A stretch of 64,000 nucleotides of DNA, taken from positions 165,419-229,418 of the forward strand of contig JAJDZZ010000026.1 in NCBI GenBank assembly GCA_022824405.1, written 5' to 3'. This document shows, piece after piece, positions 1 through 8,807 of this stretch (position 1 is its first letter; every line of letters begins with the position of its first letter). This stretch comes from Opitutales bacterium. Lineage in GTDB: Bacteria > Verrucomicrobiota > Verrucomicrobiia > Opitutales > UBA2995. Both the position numbers and the translations under genes were made by a program. The notes beneath the pieces are model-generated. The model did no database searches, was not told where the DNA came from, and saw only the letters and a list, made by a program, of their open reading frames with translations.

Positions 1-2
1 CG

Positions 3-779
3 GCGGGGCTGGTGGCGGTTATCCAGGCCATGCGGAAAATTCCCGTGCAGTACGCCAAGCGGGTAGTCGGGCGCAAGGTGTACGGGGGCCAGACCTCGTT
101 TCTTCCCCTGAAAGTCAATTACTCCGGAGTGATGCCCGTCATCTTTGCCAGCGCCATTCTGCTCTTCCCGCAACAAATTTTTTCCTACCTGGGAGCCAGT
201 AGTGAGAACCTCAGCTTTTTCAGCAGCATGTCCGCCTGGTTCAACCAGGGAACCCCCAGCTACTATTTCATATTCGGAATGCTGATCCTGCTTTTCAGCT
301 ATTTCTGGGTATCCGTCATGTTCAAGCCCATCCAGATCGCGGATGACCTGAAAAAATACGGAGGTTATATTCCCGGGGTGCGTCCAGGTGAGCCGACAGC
401 GAAGTTTCTCGATTTCATCATGACCCGCCTGACCTTTGCCGGCGCGGTATTCCTGACCCTGATTGCGGTTTTTCCGGATATTCTCCTCTTCACCTACAAC
501 GTTCCCTTCCAGATTTCCAACTTCTTTGGCGGAACCGGGATGTTGATTACCGTGGGCGTATTGCTGGATCTGCTTCAACGGATCGAGACCTATCTGCTGC
601 AACGCCATTACGACGGCTTCATGAAAAAGGGACGTATTCGTGGACGCAGTCCGGCCAGGGCTCGCCGTCAGATTGCTTCCACGGGTCAGTTGAAGAATAT
701 CGGACCCCTCATGGTGGTATTGGGTGGGATCTTCCTGGTAGGTATCGTTTCCTGGGTACTGCGCTCCTGGGTTCTGTGA
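3..779 (+). CDS. secY: Protein translocase subunit SecY (C-terminal part, 5' end outside window)
   Basis: Central channel subunit of the SecYEG inner-membrane translocon. The reading frame is open from the window edge, so only about 258 C-terminal residues of a protein that is normally 430-480 residues are seen. The visible part has the SecY signatures RIPVQYAKRVVGRKVYGG and GGYIPGVRPGEPTAKFL (cytoplasmic loops C4-C5), several hydrophobic transmembrane segments, and a basic tail with RGRSPARARRQ. The GTG at 12 is internal, not a start. It stops 3 bp before map, as in the spc operon of many bacteria, although adk, which often separates the two, is absent. Confidence 0.97.
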   Translation, partial: AGLVAVIQAMRKIPVQYAKRVVGRKVYGGQTSFLPLKVNYSGVMPVIFASAILLFPQQIFSYLGASSENLSFFSSMSAWFNQGTPSYYFIFGMLILLFSYFWVSVMFKPIQIADDLKKYGGYIPGVRPGEPTAKFLDFIMTRLTFAGAVFLTLIAVFPDILLFTYNVPFQISNFFGGTGMLITVGVLLDLLQRIETYLLQRHYDGFMKKGRIRGRSPARARRQIASTGQLKNIGPLMVVLGGIFLVGIVSWVLRSWVL

Positions 780-782
780 GGT

Positions 783-1583
783 ATGGTCACGGCCCCATAT
801 TGTCTTCCCGACTCCATGATACCCATCAAAAACAGCCACGAGGTCGAACGGATGCGCAAGGCCTGCCAAATTGCGGCCACGGTGCTCGACCGCGTTGTGA
901 ATCTGGTCGGTCCGGGTGTGAATACCTATGACCTGGACCAGGCGGGGAAACGCTATATCCGGGAATCAGGCGCCACCAGCGCCTGCCACAATTTTCAAAG
1001 TGGCAACCGGATCTATCCAGGTTACATCTGCGTCTCGGTCAATGACGAGGTTGTCCACGGCATCGGTTCCCTGAGGCGCACCATCCGCCCGGGCGATGTG
1101 GTTTCAGTAGACGTTGTCATTTCCTACGATGGGTTTATTGGGGACAATGCCCGGACGGTTATGGTGGGGGAGGTTTCCGCCGAGGTGCGGCACCTGGTGG
1201 AGACAACCCGCGGCGCCCTCAGCCATGCTATTTCCTTTGCCAGAGACGGAGGCCGGGTTGGGGACATATCCCATGCCGTTCAGACCTTCGTGGAATCCCG
1301 CGGGCTCTCCATTGTACGGGAATTTGTCGGCCATGGGGTGGGCAGGTCCATGCACGAAGCTCCTCAAATTCCCAATCACGGCAGAAAAGGCAAAGGCGAT
1401 CGCTTAAGGGCCGGAATGACACTGGCCATCGAACCCATGGTAAACTTGGGAAAACACGAAGTGAAAGTGGCCGATGACGGCTGGACTGCTGTAACCATGG
1501 ATGGTAAACCATCCGCTCACTTCGAGCACACCGTCTTGATCACACGAAACGGTCCCGAAATCTTAACTTTACCAAAAAAATAG
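783..1583 (+). CDS. map: Methionine aminopeptidase, type I
   Basis: Removes the initiator methionine from nascent proteins in the cytosol. All metal ligands and the catalytic histidine of the family are present: H92, D110, D121, H184, E217 and E248 (numbering from the ATG at 783), each 13 higher than in E. coli MAP. At 266 residues it has family length. The start at 783 was chosen because it follows the secY stop by 3 bp with GAGG just upstream. The ATG at 816 (MIPIKNSHE) aligns better with the usual N-terminus and is a real alternative. infA and rpmJ, common between map and rpsM, are not present here. Confidence 0.96.
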   Translation: MVTAPYCLPDSMIPIKNSHEVERMRKACQIAATVLDRVVNLVGPGVNTYDLDQAGKRYIRESGATSACHNFQSGNRIYPGYICVSVNDEVVHGIGSLRRTIRPGDVVSVDVVISYDGFIGDNARTVMVGEVSAEVRHLVETTRGALSHAISFARDGGRVGDISHAVQTFVESRGLSIVREFVGHGVGRSMHEAPQIPNHGRKGKGDRLRAGMTLAIEPMVNLGKHEVKVADDGWTAVTMDGKPSAHFEHTVLITRNGPEILTLPKK

Positions 1584-1646
1584 CTTTTCAAAAGGACTTG
1601 ACTTGTTATTTTGGCCACTTTTCACAAATTCCATCATTGACCCTGC

Positions 1647-2021
1647 ATGCCTAGATTACTCGGTGTAGAAATACCTAATAATAAGCGAATTGCTTATGCG
1701 CTTCGCTATATTTACGGTATCGGTCCCACTCGTGCGGAACAGATCGTCGAGGCCCTGGGGATCGATCCCTCCTTGCGATCGCATGAACTGAAGGAGGAGC
1801 ATATGAACCAGATCTCCGAAATCATCGTGAAGAAACAATGGATGATCGAAGGGGATCTGAGACGGGAAATCGCGGGCAATCTCAAGCGCCTGCAGGCCAT
1901 CCAATGCTACCGCGGTCTGCGTCATCGCCGGGGTCTCCCGGTCCGCGGTCAACGAACCAATACCAACGCCCGCACTCGCAAAGGCGCTCGCAAGACCGTC
2001 GGTGTCGTTTCCAAAAGGTAG
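1647..2021 (+). CDS. rpsM: 30S ribosomal protein S13
   Basis: Small-subunit head protein contacting the P-site tRNA and the intersubunit bridge. 124 residues, normal length. It begins [19 protein letters not shown], has the helix-hairpin-helix [12 protein letters not shown] and the basic C-terminal tail [18 protein letters not shown]. First gene of the rpsM-rpsK-rpsD-rpoA-rplQ (alpha operon) string. A 63-bp AT-rich gap after map contains a TTGACT at 1598, so an internal promoter is possible but no good -10 box is seen. Confidence 0.98.
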   Translation: MPRLLGVEIPNNKRIAYALRYIYGIGPTRAEQIVEALGIDPSLRSHELKEEHMNQISEIIVKKQWMIEGDLRREIAGNLKRLQAIQCYRGLRHRRGLPVRGQRTNTNARTRKGARKTVGVVSKR

Positions 2022-2032
2022 TTAATTTTTTT

Positions 2033-2647
2033 ATGAGTAAAGAGGAAATATCGGAGGATAAGCCGGCCCAACCGGCTGCGGAAACTCTCCAGGCGGAGGC
2101 CAGGGAAAAGGGTGGGGAATCGGTTTCAAAGGAAACCTCTTCCCAGGAATCCTCAGCCAAAGTGGCTTCTGGCAAGGAAGCCGAAACCCCAGGTCAGGCT
2201 ACGGAGAAGGAAGGCGAGAAAAAGAAAGGCACAGCCATTGCGGACCTACTCAAAGACGACTTGGCCGGGGCAAAAATCCGCCGTGCCAAGGGGAGTAAGA
2301 ATATTACTTCAGGGGTGGTGCACGTAGTGGCCACCTTCAACAACACCAAGGTGACCGTTACCGACACCAAGGGTAACGTCATTTCCTGGAGTTCGGCTGG
2401 AAAATGCAATTTCCGCGGTTCCCGCAAATCTACCGCCTATGCCGCGCAGGTGGTGACTCAGGATGCGGCCCGGGCGGCCATGGCGCATGGGCTCAAGGAA
2501 GTAAAAGTCCACCTTAAGGGTCCCGGTTTGGGACGCGACTCCGCTGTCCGCGCCTTGCAGGCCCTTGGGGTGATCGTGCTGGCCATTGTCGACAAAACCC
2601 CCGTTCCGCACAATGGTTGCCGCCCGCCAAAGCGTCGTCGCGTATAA
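2033..2647 (+). CDS. rpsK: 30S ribosomal protein S11 with long acidic N-terminal extension
   Basis: Platform protein of the 30S subunit. The conserved S11 core runs from about residue 81 ([10 protein letters not shown], then [18 protein letters not shown]) to the C-terminal [12 protein letters not shown]. Ahead of it lie about 80 residues of low-complexity sequence rich in Glu, Lys, Ala, Ser and Gln. Total length is 204 residues against about 130 in most bacteria. The start ATG at 2033 lies 11 bp after the rpsM stop. An upstream extension of the same frame into rpsM is overlap and was rejected. The tail has no recognisable domain and is predicted to be disordered. Whether it is cleaved is unknown. 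Confidence 0.96.
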   Translation: MSKEEISEDKPAQPAAETLQAEAREKGGESVSKETSSQESSAKVASGKEAETPGQATEKEGEKKKGTAIADLLKDDLAGAKIRRAKGSKNITSGVVHVVATFNNTKVTVTDTKGNVISWSSAGKCNFRGSRKSTAYAAQVVTQDAARAAMAHGLKEVKVHLKGPGLGRDSAVRALQALGVIVLAIVDKTPVPHNGCRPPKRRRV

Positions 2648-2667
2648 TCGATCAATTCAAGTTTGGT

Positions 2668-3276
2668 ATGGCTCGTTACACTGGTCCCACTACACGCATT
2701 AATCGCCGGTTTGGTATGGCGATTTTTCCGCCGAACAAGGCTTTTGAACGGAAGAGCTACCCCCCGGGGTCGCACGGCTCACGATTGCGTCGGAAGCAAA
2801 GCGAGTACTCCATCGGCTTGGCCGAGAAACAAAAGCTCCGCTACACCTACGGAATGACGGAAAAGCAGTTTCGCCGTACCTTCCAACAGGCAAAAAAGGC
2901 CGGTGGAGTGACCGGTGAAGTATTTTTGCAGCGCCTGGAAACACGGCTCGATAATGTGATTTACCGCATGAATCTGGCCAAGACCCGTTCCGCCGCCCGG
3001 CAGTTTGTCAATCATGGACACATCCTGGTCAACGGCAGAAAAGTGGATATACCCAGTTTCCGAGTTTCACCGGGTGACGAGATCGAGGTCAAGGACGCCA
3101 CTTCCTCCAAACAATTGGCCACTCGTGCTTTGGATGAAACCCGGGCCCGTCTCATTCCCGAGTGGGCCTCGCTTTCCGAAGATACTTTCAAGGGAAAGAT
3201 CCTTCGTCTACCCACCCGCGAAGAGATCGAAGTGGGCATCAATGAACAACTCATCGTCGAGTTTTACAGCCGATGA
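2668..3276 (+). CDS. rpsD: 30S ribosomal protein S4
   Basis: Primary 16S rRNA-binding assembly protein, often the translational autoregulator of the alpha operon. 202 residues from the ATG at 2668 (MARYTGPTTRINRRFG). The in-frame ATG at 2617 lies inside rpsK and would add an unrelated 17 residues. The S4 RNA-binding domain is clear around RLDNVIYRMNLAKTRSAARQ and FVNHGHILVNGRKVDIPS. The N-terminal zinc-binding cysteines found in some S4 proteins are absent, so this is the C-minus form. Spacing to rpsK is 20 bp. Confidence 0.98.
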   Translation: MARYTGPTTRINRRFGMAIFPPNKAFERKSYPPGSHGSRLRRKQSEYSIGLAEKQKLRYTYGMTEKQFRRTFQQAKKAGGVTGEVFLQRLETRLDNVIYRMNLAKTRSAARQFVNHGHILVNGRKVDIPSFRVSPGDEIEVKDATSSKQLATRALDETRARLIPEWASLSEDTFKGKILRLPTREEIEVGINEQLIVEFYSR

Positions 3277-3314
3277 TTTTTACATTTCGTATTTAATTTT
3301 ACCTCTGGTAGATC

Positions 3315-4313
3315 ATGGTTACACGATTAAGAATATTCGAACTTCCCAACCGACTGGCCAAGGAAGAAGAAAGCGCTACGGAAACGTATTCCAAATTTAT
3401 CGCCGAGCCCTTTGAAGGTGGATATGGACACACCATCGGTAATTCCCTGCGCCGCGTGCTTCTGAGTTCCATTGAGGGGTCCGCTATCTCCTCGGTCAAA
3501 ATCGACGGAGTAGATCACGAATTCCAAAGCCTCGAAGGAGTGGTAGAAGACATCACCGATGTGGTGCTCAACCTGAAAAAAATCCTTTTGATCAATCACA
3601 AGCGCGAACCGGTCCAGTTGATCCTCGATGTCACCAAGGTGGGACCTGTCACCGCCGCCGATATTCGACCCGATGCCAACATAGAGATCATCAATCCGGA
3701 TCAGGTCATTTGTACCTTGGACAAGGAACGGCGGATCCTGGCCGAGTTGGAAGTAAAAGTGGGACGTGGTTACGTAACCGGCGAAGAAAACAAATCCGAG
3801 GAGGATCCCATAGGGGTGATTCCCATCGATTGCCTCTATAGCCCGGTGCGGTTGGTAAAATACAGTGTGGAAAACACCCGGGTGGGCCAAATGACGGACT
3901 ACGACAAGTTGATCCTGGAAGTCTCCACCGATGGCCGAATCTCACCGGATGACGCGCTGAAGCACGCCGCTTCCATTCTCAAACACCATCTCGACGTATT
4001 CGACGCCGTATCCGATGAATCGGTCGAGTTCGAGGTGGCGGGGGCCGAAGTGAGCGAGGAACAGAACAAGCTGCGCAAATTGCTCAATATGAGTGTGAAT
4101 GAAATCGAGCTCTCGGTGCGTGCGGCCAATTGCCTCAATAATGCCAACATAACAACAGTGGGGGAACTTGCCATGAAATCGGAGCAGGAAATGCTCAAGT
4201 ACCGCAATTTTGGTAAAAAGTCCCTCAATGAAATAAAATCCAAGCTTGAACAACAGGGCCTGTCTCTGGGAATGAAGATCGACGAGCGTCTGCTCGATGC
4301 CAGGATGGACTAA
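3315..4313 (+). CDS. rpoA: DNA-directed RNA polymerase subunit alpha
   Basis: 332 residues. The N-terminal assembly domain has GGYGHTIGNSLRRVLLSSIEG (dimerisation helix, shown here as its core HTIGNSLRRVLLSS). The C-terminal domain has LNNANITTVGELAMKS and RNFGKKSLNEIKSKL, the HhH region contacting UP elements and activators. A linker of about 20 residues (VSEEQNKLRKLLNM) joins them. It sits in its standard place between rpsD and rplQ, 38 bp after rpsD in an AT-rich spacer. Confidence 0.98.
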   Translation: MVTRLRIFELPNRLAKEEESATETYSKFIAEPFEGGYGHTIGNSLRRVLLSSIEGSAISSVKIDGVDHEFQSLEGVVEDITDVVLNLKKILLINHKREPVQLILDVTKVGPVTAADIRPDANIEIINPDQVICTLDKERRILAELEVKVGRGYVTGEENKSEEDPIGVIPIDCLYSPVRLVKYSVENTRVGQMTDYDKLILEVSTDGRISPDDALKHAASILKHHLDVFDAVSDESVEFEVAGAEVSEEQNKLRKLLNMSVNEIELSVRAANCLNNANITTVGELAMKSEQEMLKYRNFGKKSLNEIKSKLEQQGLSLGMKIDERLLDARMD

Positions 4314-4334
4314 CACGCCTGTCTACCAATTGAA

Positions 4335-4757
4335 ATGCGCCATTTAAAGCACCGACATTTATTGGGGGTAAAAAAAGCCCACAGGATGGCCCTTATGGCC
4401 AACCTCGGCTGTGCCTTGATTGTGGAAGGTCGTATCGAGACCACCCTGGCCAAGGCCAAAGCCCTGCGGCCTTTTGTGGAAAAATTGATCACACGAGGGA
4501 AAAGGGGAACTCTGACCGACCGCCGGATCGTTTTCTCTCGCCTGCGCAACAAGAAAGCGGTGCAAATCCTCTTTAACGAAAAAGCATCTGAATTCAAGGA
4601 CCGCCCGGGAGGTTATACCCGCATTTATAAGTTGGGCAGGCGCGTCGGAGATGCTGCCGAAATGGCGCTTATTGAACTCATTCCCGCCTCCGACGAAGGT
4701 TACCCCAAAAAAAGGAGATCTGGGCAAGAAGCCAGGAAGGCAGATAAAAACCCTTAG
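4335..4757 (+). CDS. rplQ: 50S ribosomal protein L17
   Basis: Large-subunit protein near the exit tunnel. 140 residues. It starts MRHLKHRHLLGVKKAHR and carries TTLAKAKALRPFVEKLITRGK and GGYTRIYKLGRRVGDAAEMALIEL, all family hallmarks, followed by a short basic C-terminal tail (YPKKRRSGQEARKADKNP) longer than in E. coli. Last gene of the ribosomal block. A hairpin follows the stop. Confidence 0.98.
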   Translation: MRHLKHRHLLGVKKAHRMALMANLGCALIVEGRIETTLAKAKALRPFVEKLITRGKRGTLTDRRIVFSRLRNKKAVQILFNEKASEFKDRPGGYTRIYKLGRRVGDAAEMALIELIPASDEGYPKKRRSGQEARKADKNP

Positions 4758-4777
4758 CAAGGAACGAAGGTGAAGGG

Positions 4778-4800
4778 CGCGCCTTAACCACTGGCGCGTT
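4778..4800 (+). terminator. Possible hairpin terminator after rplQ
   Basis: CGCGCC (4778-4783) pairs with GGCGCG (4793-4798) across a 9-nt loop and is followed only by TTTA before the next start codon. The T tract is too short for a strong intrinsic terminator, so partial read-through into the zinc-ribbon gene and guaA is likely. Confidence 0.35.
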
Positions 4801-4801
4801 T

Positions 4802-5044
4802 ATGTTTGAGATGATTCCCATTACACTCGGTCAAGGTTTCTTCATTTACCTGATGGGTGGAATCGGATTCATTCTGTTTTTGTGGATTTATTACGATTAT
4901 CGCGATAAGCATTTCTACCAGTCGGAACGCTCCAAAACGGTCTTCCATTGCATCAAATGCGGCAAGATTTATGCCGATAAGATGGGGGTAAAGCAGTCGA
5001 GATGTCCAAGCTGCCAATTCAAAAACGCCCCTCTCCAGTTTTAA
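4802..5044 (+). CDS. Small membrane protein with C-terminal zinc ribbon
   Basis: 80 residues, function unknown. One transmembrane helix (about residues 10-30, [20 protein letters not shown]) is followed by a cytoplasmic tail with CIKC (about 50-53) and CPSC (about 70-73), a classic four-cysteine zinc knuckle or ribbon. It lies between rplQ and guaA, only 1 bp from guaA, suggesting cotranscription with GMP synthase. The cysteine pairs and the helix make it a convincing real gene. I recognise no family name for it. Confidence 0.8.
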   Translation: MFEMIPITLGQGFFIYLMGGIGFILFLWIYYDYRDKHFYQSERSKTVFHCIKCGKIYADKMGVKQSRCPSCQFKNAPLQF

Positions 5045-5045
5045 A

Positions 5046-6584
5046 ATGGCCCAGGTCGTAGCTGTCCTCGATTTCGGATCTCAATACACCCAGGTAATTG
5101 CCCGCCGACTGAGAGAATGCCAGGTTTACTCCAAGGTTTATCCCTACTCCACCTCCGCTGCATCGTTCAGGGAGGAAGGGGTGAAGGGAATCATCCTGTC
5201 GGGGGGGCCATCCAGTGTTTTGGCCGATAATGCCCCCCTGCCTGACCGTGGTATTTTCCAACTAGGAGTGCCGATCCTGGGCATTTGCTACGGAATCCAA
5301 CTGCTGGGGCATATGCTCGGAGGCAAAACCGAACCCAGCGAGGAACGCGAGTACGGAAAGGGGGCCTTGCAGTTGACTTCGGACAGTCCCTTGTTCGAGG
5401 GAATACCACGGCGGATACAGGTCTGGAACTCCCATGGAGATAAACTTACCCAATTACCTCCCGGATTTGAATCCATCGCCAGAACGGAAAACAGCGAATT
5501 CTCCGCCATAGAAAACCCGGAGCTTCAATTTTTCGGTTTGCAGTTCCACCCGGAGGTGTTCCACACCGAGCGAGGAACAGATATCATTGGCAATTTTCTC
5601 TTCCGGATTTGCCACTGCCGGGGTGACTGGAACATGGCCCGTTACATCGATTCATCCATTGCGGCCATCCGCCAAACCGTGGGATCCAGTAGGGTCATTT
5701 TGGGCCTCAGTGGGGGAGTGGACAGTTCCGTTGCGGCAAAACTCATCCATGAGGCTATTGGAAATCAGTTAACCTGCGTTTTCGTGGACAATGGGTTGCT
5801 GCGGGAAAAGGAGCGCCAGGCAGTGGAAAAACTCTACCGGAAACACTTCCAGGCCCATCTCGTGGTGGCGGATGCCCGAGATATCTTTTTGAACCGCCTC
5901 AAGGGAGTGACGGATCCGGAGAGGAAACGAATTATTATCGGCAATACCTTCATCGAAGTCTTCGAGGCCGAGATGTCAAAAATGGGCAAGGTCGAATTCC
6001 TGGCCCAAGGCACCATTTATCCCGACGTCATCGAAAGCATTCCCATCGATGGTAATCCCGCCTCGCTCATCAAGAGTCATCACAATGTGGGCGGATTGCC
6101 CAAACGGATGAAACTGAAAATCCTCGAGCCGCTCAACCAGCTATTCAAGGATGAGGTGAGAAAACTTGGAGAAGAATTGGGTTTGCCCAGGCACCTGGTT
6201 TGGCGACAACCCTTTCCCGGACCGGGGCTGGCCGTGCGGGTGCTTGGCGAAATAACCGAGGAGCGTCTCGGTATCTTGCGTCGGGCAGACGCCATCCTTT
6301 TGGACGAAATGACAAAGGCGGGCATGTACTACAAGGTGTGGCAGTCCTTTGCCGTATTTCTTCCCATTCGAACGGTGGGGGTAATGGGAGACGAACGAAC
6401 CTACGACAACGTCATCGCTTTGAGAATCGTGGAGAGTATCGATGCCATGACGGCTGATTGGGTCGACCTCGATCACAATTTGCTGCAACGAATTTCCAAC
6501 CGCATCATTAACGAAGTCAAAGGGGTCAACCGCGTCGTGCTCGATATCAGTTCCAAGCCACCCAGTACCATTGAGTGGGAATAG
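5046..6584 (+). CDS. guaA: GMP synthase (glutamine-hydrolysing)
   Basis: Converts XMP to GMP in purine synthesis. 512 residues. Class I glutamine amidotransferase domain at residues 1-190 with nucleophile C81 (GICYG) and the H168/E170 pair (QFHPEV). ATP pyrophosphatase domain with PP-loop [13 protein letters not shown] at about 219-231. C-terminal dimerisation domain ending [10 protein letters not shown], the universal GuaA terminus. Immediately downstream of the zinc-ribbon gene. Confidence 0.98.
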   Translation: MAQVVAVLDFGSQYTQVIARRLRECQVYSKVYPYSTSAASFREEGVKGIILSGGPSSVLADNAPLPDRGIFQLGVPILGICYGIQLLGHMLGGKTEPSEEREYGKGALQLTSDSPLFEGIPRRIQVWNSHGDKLTQLPPGFESIARTENSEFSAIENPELQFFGLQFHPEVFHTERGTDIIGNFLFRICHCRGDWNMARYIDSSIAAIRQTVGSSRVILGLSGGVDSSVAAKLIHEAIGNQLTCVFVDNGLLREKERQAVEKLYRKHFQAHLVVADARDIFLNRLKGVTDPERKRIIIGNTFIEVFEAEMSKMGKVEFLAQGTIYPDVIESIPIDGNPASLIKSHHNVGGLPKRMKLKILEPLNQLFKDEVRKLGEELGLPRHLVWRQPFPGPGLAVRVLGEITEERLGILRRADAILLDEMTKAGMYYKVWQSFAVFLPIRTVGVMGDERTYDNVIALRIVESIDAMTADWVDLDHNLLQRISNRIINEVKGVNRVVLDISSKPPSTIEWE

Positions 6585-6622
6585 AACCGCGCCCGCTGGA
6601 ACGAAGTCGAAACGACCGGAAA

Positions 6623-6638
6623 CATCCGAATTCGGATG
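6623..6638. promoter_or_regulatory. Perfect 16-bp palindrome between guaA and the next gene
   Basis: CATCCGAATTCGGATG is its own reverse complement. A partial copy, CATCGGATG, follows at 6662-6670. It lies 39 bp after guaA and 78 bp before the secreted-protein/his operon. It could be an operator or a 3'-end hairpin. A run of seven A follows, not T, so it is not a plus-strand terminator. Confidence 0.35.
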
Positions 6639-6715
6639 CGACGGAAAAAAATTGGATTGAACATCGGATGAATCTACTAGTCCTATAACCTTGCCTCAAA
6701 TTTGCCGATAAGGAA

Positions 6716-7492
6716 ATGAACCGGGCATTTTTCAGATTACTGCTGGCCACGCATTCGATGAGAACCTCGATCCTTCTTATATCGGGGCTCATCTGCTCGC
6801 CTCTTTCAGTGACCGCGGACGATCCGGAAGCGGAGGCGATTCTGGCCAAGGCACGGCAGCGTTTGGGTAGCGAAGCCAAGCTGAACGGGGTGCATTCCCT
6901 GCGGTTCTCAGGTACTATAACTACGGTCAAGGGCAAGTCGAACACCATCGAAATTGTCTTGAAAAAACCATATAAGCAGCGCCAGGTTTTTGTCGGGGAT
7001 AAACTGGTTCGTGAAATTGGGCTCAACGACTACGTGGCCTGGACCAGGGTTTATAACAAAAATACCCCCAAGCTCTACAATCTCATGCTCCATACCGCCG
7101 AAGCGCTCCGGCGCATTCGAGCCTCCACCTATGAAAATCTCTACTTCTTTTTTCCCTACTCGAACCGTTGGCGCAAAGTGGAATACCTGGACCGAAATGT
7201 CTACGATGGTCTGATGGTTCACCGCGTAAAAGTTTCCTATGGAAACGTTTATTATCTTCGCTATATTGAGGAATCGACCGGACAGCTTGTTCTGACCGAA
7301 GTCGAGACTGGAGAACGCATCGTGGAAGGTGGCGAGATGTTTGCCGGCGGAATCCGCTTTCCCCGCACCTTGACCACCTTCCGGGATGGGAACGAAGTGC
7401 ACCGGATTGCCTTTGATGAAATACAAGTGAATCCCGTTTTGGACGATTCACTGTTCAATTTGCCCCCTCTTCCCGGGCTGAAGCAAAAATAA
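6716..7492 (+). CDS. Secreted LolA/outer-membrane lipoprotein-sorting-like protein
   Basis: 258 residues. An N-terminal signal peptide (hydrophobic core about 16-33; the ATG at 6758, MRTSILLISGLICSP, is the likelier start and gives 244 residues) ends near VTADDPEAE. The rest resembles the LolA/LppX beta fold seen in predicted periplasmic lipoprotein carriers: AEAILAKARQRLG, LRFSGTITTVKGKSNTIEIVLKKP, then alternating beta strands and ETGERIVEGGEMFAGGIRFP. The assignment rests on pattern, not on an invariant motif. It ends 3 bp before hisD and so probably shares the his transcript, an odd pairing. Confidence 0.75.
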   Translation: MNRAFFRLLLATHSMRTSILLISGLICSPLSVTADDPEAEAILAKARQRLGSEAKLNGVHSLRFSGTITTVKGKSNTIEIVLKKPYKQRQVFVGDKLVREIGLNDYVAWTRVYNKNTPKLYNLMLHTAEALRRIRASTYENLYFFFPYSNRWRKVEYLDRNVYDGLMVHRVKVSYGNVYYLRYIEESTGQLVLTEVETGERIVEGGEMFAGGIRFPRTLTTFRDGNEVHRIAFDEIQVNPVLDDSLFNLPPLPGLKQK

Positions 7493-7495
7493 CCG

Positions 7496-8791
7496 ATGGC
7501 CACATACCCCTACGGATCGGATGGATTTTTTCAACGGTTGCAGGCTTTTGCCGAAGACGCTTCCGGCTCCGCCGAGGTGGAGGCTGTGGTAACCGGTATC
7601 CTTCAAGCCGTTGCCGGGCGGGGAGACCGGGCCCTCTTCGAATTGACCGCCAAACTGGACGGCGCCACCATCTCAGCCAAGTCGATAGGTCTGTCTCGCC
7701 AGGAGCTGGAGCGGGGTGAACAGAGCCTTTCCGCACAGGATCGGCGGGCCATTGGGGAAGCGATTCGTTGCGTTGAGTCCTTCAACCGCCAGTCCCTTCC
7801 GGAAAATTGGTCCGGCAAAAATCCGCACGGCGCCACAGTGGGGGAGCGCTACTATCCGATCCGTCGAGTGGGGATCTATGTTCCGGGAGGTGGCGTTCCT
7901 TTGGTTTCCACTGTCATCATGACTACTACCTTGGCCACAATAGCCAATGTGGGGCAAATTTGTGTCTGCACCCCTCCCAATCGCCTGGGAGCAATCGCCC
8001 CGGCATTGGCTGGCGTGTTGTCGATTTGCGGGGTGGATGAAGTCTACAAGGTGGGTGGCGCCCAGGCTGTGGCAGCCATGGCTTACGGGACGGAATCCAT
8101 TGCCGCGACCGATAAGATTTTTGGTCCGGGCAACGCTTTTGTCAACGAGGCGAAGCGCCAATTGTTCGGGAAGGTGGGAATCGACCTGCTCCCGGGTCCA
8201 AGTGAATTGATGGTGATCGCCGATTTCCAGGCCCAACCACAGTTTGTGGCGGCAGATTTGCTGGCCCAAGCCGAACATGGTTCGGGAAAAGAAAAAATCT
8301 ATCTGGTTTCCACTTCGGAGAAAATTGCAGCGGAAGTGAAAAAGGCTCTGACGGCCCAGCTACTTCGGCTGACCCACCGGGAGGCGATTGAAAAGGTTCT
8401 CGACACCAATTTTGCCTGGATCGATGTGCCCCATCTCGACGCGGCCGTGGAAGTGGCGAATTTTGTCGCCCCGGAACACCTCCAGTTGCAAGTGGATAAT
8501 GAGGCCATTGCCTGGATGACCCGCCGCATTACGACTGCCGGGGCGATTATGCAGGGTAATTTTACCGCTACCGCCCTGGGTGATTTTGTGGCCGGGCCCA
8601 GTCACGAACTTCCCACCGGCCGGGGGGGGCGATTTTCCAGTGGACTGACCGTGCGGGATTTTTTCCGCAGGAGCAGCGTTGTGCGTTACGATAAGCCGGA
8701 AGTGAACAAGGCCGCCCCCACGGTTGAAGCATTCGCCAGAATGGAAAACCTCGACGCACATGGCAGATCTGTTTCTATTCGGGCAGAATAA
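7496..8791 (+). CDS. hisD: Histidinol dehydrogenase
   Basis: Catalyses the last two NAD-dependent oxidations of histidine synthesis, histidinol to histidine, with zinc. 431 residues. The family signature is visible: GPGNAFVNEAKRQLFG, IDLLPGPSELMVIAD, AQAEHGSGKEK (zinc-ligand region), VAPEHLQLQ with the catalytic Glu-His pair, and GPSHELPTGRGGRFSSGL. First his gene in a hisD-hisC-hisB-hisH string. The remaining his genes are not in the window. Confidence 0.97.
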   Translation: MATYPYGSDGFFQRLQAFAEDASGSAEVEAVVTGILQAVAGRGDRALFELTAKLDGATISAKSIGLSRQELERGEQSLSAQDRRAIGEAIRCVESFNRQSLPENWSGKNPHGATVGERYYPIRRVGIYVPGGGVPLVSTVIMTTTLATIANVGQICVCTPPNRLGAIAPALAGVLSICGVDEVYKVGGAQAVAAMAYGTESIAATDKIFGPGNAFVNEAKRQLFGKVGIDLLPGPSELMVIADFQAQPQFVAADLLAQAEHGSGKEKIYLVSTSEKIAAEVKKALTAQLLRLTHREAIEKVLDTNFAWIDVPHLDAAVEVANFVAPEHLQLQVDNEAIAWMTRRITTAGAIMQGNFTATALGDFVAGPSHELPTGRGGRFSSGLTVRDFFRRSSVVRYDKPEVNKAAPTVEAFARMENLDAHGRSVSIRAE

Positions 8792-8807
8792 CTCCTTTTG
8801 CCGCGTT

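Noticed and set aside
1584..1646. Hidden infA or rpmJ between map and rpsM
   Set aside because: Only 63 bp, no start codon with a usable frame for either protein.
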